Shown here: piece by piece, positions 59,977 to 64,000 of the stretch
Layout of the letters: every line of letters begins with the position of its first letter
Numbering within the stretch: the first letter of the stretch is position 1
Origin: Methylobacterium sp. WSM2598
GTDB lineage: Bacteria; Pseudomonadota; Alphaproteobacteria; Rhizobiales; Beijerinckiaceae
Reading direction: 5' to 3'
Assembly: GCF_000379105.1 (NCBI RefSeq)
Contig: NZ_KB900609.1
Location: 5,096,438-5,160,437, forward strand
DNA: 64,000 nucleotides
Notes under the pieces: generated by a model
The model's input: only the letters and a program-made list of their open reading frames with translations
The model's database searches: none
What the model was told of the DNA's origin: nothing
Made by a program: the position numbers and the translations under genes

Positions 59977-62466
59977 TCAGAAGCGCGAGCCGCCCGAGAA
60001 GCGGAAGGCCTGAAGCTGGTCCTTGCCGACCTTGCCGCCCGCCGTCAGCACGCCCTCGTCCCGGGTGAGGGCGTAGGCGTAGTCGAAGCGGATCGGGCCC
60101 AGCGGCGAGTTCCAGAGGATCGAGGCACCGACCGAGGAGCGCAGAGTCGCCTGGTCGCGCACGTTCACGCATTCGGGCTCGACGCCGATCGTGAACGTGT
60201 TGAAGTTGCAGCCGCCGACCGGGCTGAAGCCGTTGATGATGCCGTCGCCGTTGACGTCGAAGGTGCGCTTGGACTTGTAGCCGAACAGCGTGCCCGCATC
60301 CGCGAAGATGGCGCCCTTCAGGCCGATATCCTTCGGGATGCCCCAGATCGGGAACTGCACCTCGACGGTGCCGCCGATATAGGTGGTGCCGCCGAGCGCG
60401 TTCGAGCGGGAATCGGTCGAGCCGATGTCGCGCGGGCCGATGCCGTTCGGCGCGAAGCCGCGCACCAGCGACGGGCCGAGGAAGAACTGGTCGGTGATCC
60501 GCAGCGTGTTGCCCTCGGTCGGCATGATGTGGCCGCCCTGGATCTTCACGAAGCCGACGACGTCCTCCCACAGCTCCTTGTAGTAGCGGGCCTCGCCGGT
60601 GACGCGGAAGAACTTCGAGTCGCCGCCGAGACCGGCGAATTCGGGCTTCAACTCGCCGTAGAAGCCGTTGCGCGGCAGCTGCAGGTTGTCGAGGGTCGAG
60701 TAGGCCAGGGTCACGCCCGCCAGCGAGGTGAGCGTGTCGCCGACCGATTCCTTGAGGGCGATCGAGGCCTCGCCGTCATAGGCGCAGTTCGGGTAGAGCG
60801 CCTGCCCGAGCGCGTTGACCGCCGTGTAGCCCGCGAGCGGGAACGAGCAATCGTTGTAGGGGCGCTTCAGGGTGTTCGGGATCTTGAGGGTCGTGTTGTA
60901 GAGCGAGTAGCGCAGCGTGATGCCGAACTCCTCGGTGATCGGCAGGCCGAGGCGCAGCTGGCCGCCGGTCACGTCGGTCACGTAGCGCGAGTAGCGGGTC
61001 AGGTCGCTGTACTTGCTGAACACGTCGAAGCCGGCGGCCAGCCGGTAGCCGAGGAAGTACGGCTCGGTGAAGGAGAAGTCGATGCCGCGGGTGTACTGGC
61101 CGGCGGAGACGCCGAGGCGCACGTACTGGCCGCGGCCGAGGAAGTTCGACTCCGAGACCGAGACCTCGCCGATGACGCCGTCGGCCGTGGAATAGCCGCC
61201 CGCCACCGAGAACGAGCCGGTGGGTTGATCCTCGACGTCGATGTTGACGACGACGCGGTCGGGCGACGAGCCCGGCTCGTTCGAGAAGCGGACCTTCTTG
61301 AAGAAGCCCAGCCCGTTCAGGCGCCGCTCGGCCCGGTCCACGAGGACGCGGTTGTAGGCGTCGCCCTCGCCGAAATCGAGCTCGCGCCGGACCACGTAGT
61401 CGCGGGTGCGGGTGTTGCCGCGGACGTTGATGCGCTCGACGTAGACGCGCGGGCCGTCCTCGACCACGAAGCCGAGGGCCACGGTGCCGGAGGCCCGGTC
61501 GCGCTCGCCGGTCGGGCGGACCTGCGCGAAGGGATAGCCGCGGCGCGCCACCTCGGTGGTGACGCCGGTCAGGGTGCGCTCCACGTCCTCGGCGTTGTAG
61601 ACGTCGCCGACCTCGGTGCGGATCTCGTCGCGCAGGGTCGCGCCGTCGACGCCGCCGAGCCGCGAGTCGATCGCCACCGCGCCGACCCGGTACTGCCGAC
61701 CCTCCTCCACCGTGACGGTGATGATCCAGCCGCCCGCGCCCTCGTCGAAGCGCGCATCCGCGGAGACGACCCGGAAATCGGCGTAGCCGTTCTTCAGGTA
61801 GTAGCGGCGCACGAGGTCGAGGTCGTTGGCGATCCGGTCGGGATCGTAGACGTCCGAGGTCTTGACGAAGCTGAGGAGGTTCATCTCCGTCGAGGTCATC
61901 AGGTCCTTGAGGCGACCCTCGGAATAGGCCTGATTGCCGACGAAGTGGATCTCCCTGATGCCGGTCTTGTCGCCCTCGTCGATGGTGTAGATCACGTCGA
62001 TCGAGCCGTTCGGCAGGTCCACCGTCCGGTACGAGACCTTGGCGAGACCGCGGCCGGAGCGGCGGTAGACCTCGCGGATGCGCTCGACGTCGGACTGGAC
62101 CACGGCGGGGTTGAAGCCCGCGCGGGACTTCGCCTCGACGATGCTCTCGAGAGTGCTCTTCTCGACCTTCTTGTTGCCCTCGAAGACGACGCGGTTGATC
62201 GTGTTGTTCTCCCGCACCGTCACCACGGTGCGGCCGCCGCTCTGGGAGACCCGGACGTCCGAGAACATCCCGCTCGCGATCAGATTGCGCCGGGCCTCCT
62301 CGGGCGACACGCCGGTCACGTAGGACCGCACCGTGTCGGCGTCGACGCGGCTGTTGCCCTGCACGACGACCTGCTGCGCCTGCGCGCCACCCGCGGCCAG
62401 TCCGGCTGCCATCATGATGGCGCCAGTGGCCGACACGCGCGCGCGCTTCCCTGTCATCGACATCAT
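59977..62466 (-). CDS. bamA: outer-membrane protein assembly factor BamA
   Basis: An 829-residue Omp85 protein that inserts beta-barrels into the outer membrane. A signal peptide (about residues 1-31, ending GGAQAQ) precedes five POTRA domains (first QVVVQGNSRVDADTVRSYV; third ending ...EMNLLS; last VEDGPRVYVERINVRGNTRTRDYVVRREL) and a 16-strand barrel with the C-terminal aromatic (FRFSGGSRF). Start options are three close ATGs (62466, 62463, 62457); the first is used. It follows rseP, the standard alphaproteobacterial order. The 354-base gap to rseP probably holds its promoter. Confidence 0.96.
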   Translation of the reverse strand: MMSMTGKRARVSATGAIMMAAGLAAGGAQAQQVVVQGNSRVDADTVRSYVTGVSPEEARRNLIASGMFSDVRVSQSGGRTVVTVRENNTINRVVFEGNKKVEKSTLESIVEAKSRAGFNPAVVQSDVERIREVYRRSGRGLAKVSYRTVDLPNGSIDVIYTIDEGDKTGIREIHFVGNQAYSEGRLKDLMTSTEMNLLSFVKTSDVYDPDRIANDLDLVRRYYLKNGYADFRVVSADARFDEGAGGWIITVTVEEGRQYRVGAVAIDSRLGGVDGATLRDEIRTEVGDVYNAEDVERTLTGVTTEVARRGYPFAQVRPTGERDRASGTVALGFVVEDGPRVYVERINVRGNTRTRDYVVRRELDFGEGDAYNRVLVDRAERRLNGLGFFKKVRFSNEPGSSPDRVVVNIDVEDQPTGSFSVAGGYSTADGVIGEVSVSESNFLGRGQYVRLGVSAGQYTRGIDFSFTEPYFLGYRLAAGFDVFSKYSDLTRYSRYVTDVTGGQLRLGLPITEEFGITLRYSLYNTTLKIPNTLKRPYNDCSFPLAGYTAVNALGQALYPNCAYDGEASIALKESVGDTLTSLAGVTLAYSTLDNLQLPRNGFYGELKPEFAGLGGDSKFFRVTGEARYYKELWEDVVGFVKIQGGHIMPTEGNTLRITDQFFLGPSLVRGFAPNGIGPRDIGSTDSRSNALGGTTYIGGTVEVQFPIWGIPKDIGLKGAIFADAGTLFGYKSKRTFDVNGDGIINGFSPVGGCNFNTFTIGVEPECVNVRDQATLRSSVGASILWNSPLGPIRFDYAYALTRDEGVLTAGGKVGKDQLQAFRFSGGSRF

Positions 62467-62740
62467 CAAATGGCCCGTCTCTTTTTTATCGGTCCGGGTT
62501 CGCACCCGCGGGTCGCCGACCCTCTGCGAGGAGGGCGGGGACCGTCTGGTCCTCGCCCGCTTCTACTGAGAATCCCCCGCGAAGCAAACGCCAAGCTCGC
62601 ATCGGACCGGGATTTTGGGGGGACGTGGCCTTCCTGTCACGGGATCCCCGCCGGCTTTCGCGCGGCAGAGTCAGCAAGCCCTGAAGCACCGCCGTCGCGC
62701 GCCGGCCCAGATCGGGATTCGCGCAGATGAGCGCCCATGA

Positions 62741-62762
62741 TCCCGACGAATTTATGTCGGGA
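62741..62762 (-). terminator. small hairpin downstream of rseP
   Basis: A 7-bp perfect stem (62741-62747 with 62756-62762) with an AT-rich loop lies 59 bases past the rseP stop, in the 354-base rseP-bamA gap. It is weak and could be chance. I see no small gene in this gap. Confidence 0.3.
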
Positions 62763-62820
62763 CCTGTGCGGAAAGGCTGAACGCGATCGCTCGAATTGCC
62801 AGCTTCTCCCGGCGCGGGCC

Positions 62821-63981
62821 TCAGGTTCCGCGGGTCCAGGAGGTGCCGATCTGCACGATATCGTTCCAGGTGGCGAACAGCATGAGCATGAGCACGAGGG
62901 CGAGGCCGATGCGGAAGCCGATTTCCTGGGCACGCTCGCTCAGGGGGCGGCCGCGCAGGACCTCGACGGCGTAGAACATCAGGTGGCCGCCATCGAGAAG
63001 CGGGACCGGGAACAGGTTGATGAGCCCGATCGAGACCGACAGGACCGCGATGAGGCCGATCACCGCCGAGAGGCCCCCGGCCTTGGCGGCCTGGCCCGAG
63101 ACCCGGGCGATGCCCATCGGGCCGGAGAGCTGGTCGGCCGATTCGCGCCCGGTGATCAGCTTGCCCATGTAGTCGAAGGTGCGCTCGACCACGTAGTAGG
63201 TCTCGGAGACGCCGATCCTGAGGGAATCCACCAGGCCGTAGCGGGCGAGCTTGACGTCGGCGGCGTCGCGCGGGCCCTGGATCCCGAGCCGCCCGAGGCG
63301 GTGGGTGCCGAAGGGCGTCTTCTCCTGCACGGTGTCGGGCACGGCCTCCAGGGTGGTGCGCACGCCCCCGCGCTCGACCGTGACGCGGAGCGTCTCGCCG
63401 CCGCTGCCCGAGACGATCCGCTGCATATCGGCGAAGTGCGTCACCGGCCGGCCGTTGATCGCCTGGACGACGTCGCCGACCTGGAAGCCGGCCCGCGCGG
63501 CGGCGCTGCCGGGCTGGATCCCGGAGACGAGCGGCGTCACCTCCATGCGCCCGAGGGCGTAGATCGAGCCGGCGAAGACCAGCACGGCGAGCAGGAAATT
63601 CGCCGCCGGACCGGCCGCCACGATGGCGATGCGCTTCCAGACCGGCTGGGTGTGGAAGCTGATCGCGCGCTCGTCCGCGCTCATCCGCGCGAGGCTGTCG
63701 GGGTCGGGCACGCTGGCGCCGTTCTGGTCGCCCACGAACTTGACGTAGCCGCCGAGCGGGATCGCCGAGAGCTTCCAGCGCGTGCCCCGCCGGTCGGTGA
63801 AGCCGGCGATCTCCGGCCCGAAGCCGATCGAGAAGCTCGTCACCCCGACGCCGCACCAGCGGCCGACCAGGAAGTGGCCGAGTTCGTGGATGAACACCAC
63901 CACGGTCAGCACGAACAGGAACGACGGCACGATGTAGAGGAGGCTGCCGGTCGTCTCCGTCAGGGCGTTGAGAAAGGTCAT
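62821..63981 (-). CDS. rseP: site-2 intramembrane metalloprotease RseP
   Basis: A 386-residue S2P protease that cleaves anti-sigma factors and remnant signal peptides within the inner membrane. The zinc motif HELGH is at residues 32-36 in the first helix, and the third ligand lies in FPVPLLDGGHLMF near the C-terminus. One PDZ domain covers about residues 125-210 (QPGSAAARAGFQVGDVVQAINGRPV). E. coli RseP has two PDZ domains, and this protein has one clear one. The ATG at 63981 is 20 bases from the window edge. dxr and cdsA usually lie upstream. Confidence 0.95.
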   Translation of the reverse strand: MTFLNALTETTGSLLYIVPSFLFVLTVVVFIHELGHFLVGRWCGVGVTSFSIGFGPEIAGFTDRRGTRWKLSAIPLGGYVKFVGDQNGASVPDPDSLARMSADERAISFHTQPVWKRIAIVAAGPAANFLLAVLVFAGSIYALGRMEVTPLVSGIQPGSAAARAGFQVGDVVQAINGRPVTHFADMQRIVSGSGGETLRVTVERGGVRTTLEAVPDTVQEKTPFGTHRLGRLGIQGPRDAADVKLARYGLVDSLRIGVSETYYVVERTFDYMGKLITGRESADQLSGPMGIARVSGQAAKAGGLSAVIGLIAVLSVSIGLINLFPVPLLDGGHLMFYAVEVLRGRPLSERAQEIGFRIGLALVLMLMLFATWNDIVQIGTSWTRGT

Positions 63982-64000
63982 GTCGGCCCGCCCGGCATCC

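Overview
The window is very GC-rich (well above 70% by eye) and gene-dense. It looks like a chromosomal segment of an alphaproteobacterium of the Hyphomicrobiales, most probably Methylobacterium or a close relative. The evidence is the alphaproteobacterial envelope cluster rseP-bamA-lpxD-fabZ-lpxA-lpxI-lpxB next to gltA and gltX, FlbT-type flagellin control, a phasin with two unrelated PHA depolymerases, and an S21 protein with a basic, Pro/Ala-rich tail. The genus call is inference from protein style. I saw no tRNA, rRNA, CRISPR array, transposase, integrase or phage gene.

Layout. 0-6.7 kb (minus strand): phosphatidylserine decarboxylase, a membrane protein fused to a spermidine-synthase-like domain, a GT87-type membrane glycosyltransferase and an Atm1-like ABC exporter. 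6.8-10.3 kb: a DUF892 stress ferritin-like protein with a possible EcfG promoter, flbT and a large flagellin. 10.4-15.5 kb: cupin, rpsU (TTG start), an intracellular PHA depolymerase, a glutathione transferase, a disordered protein, and an RNase T2 that seems to start at CTG and is coupled to a secreted partner. 15.8-21.4 kb: polA, a methyltransferase, a class II amidotransferase and an orphan receiver protein.

21.6-30.3 kb is a catabolic-looking locus. A GntR regulator and an HDAC-like deacetylase are divergent from a class II aldolase, a complete Dpp-type importer (binding protein, two permeases, fused double ATPase) and a D-2-hydroxyacid dehydrogenase. 30.5-33.9 kb: phasin, second PHB depolymerase and rlmE. 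At 34.1-34.8 kb a lower-GC two-gene unit encoding a PIN-domain protein splits rlmE from its usual neighbour ppx/gppA. 36-46 kb: signalling and iron genes (receiver protein, MFS exporter, BFD ferredoxin, hybrid histidine kinase, a frameshifted TonB receptor, a LuxR-type regulator), a DUF188 protein and a frameshifted small secreted protein. 47-53 kb: comEC, gltX, gltA. 52.8-64 kb: the lipid A / outer-membrane assembly cluster on the minus strand, interrupted between lpxD and bamA by a DJ-1/PfpI gene and a divergent, frameshifted LysR gene.

The most unusual signal is non-coding. At least eight short tandem arrays (12-22 bp units) share a CTTGCC/CTTGGC-like word, and one of them forms the leader and ribosome-binding site of the PfpI gene. 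There are also two families of interspersed repeats with two copies each: about 130 bp at 30.3 and 59.7 kb, and about 90 bp with two conserved hairpins at 21.4 and 45.8 kb. Three genes carry apparent single-base frameshifts, which may be real decay or assembly errors.
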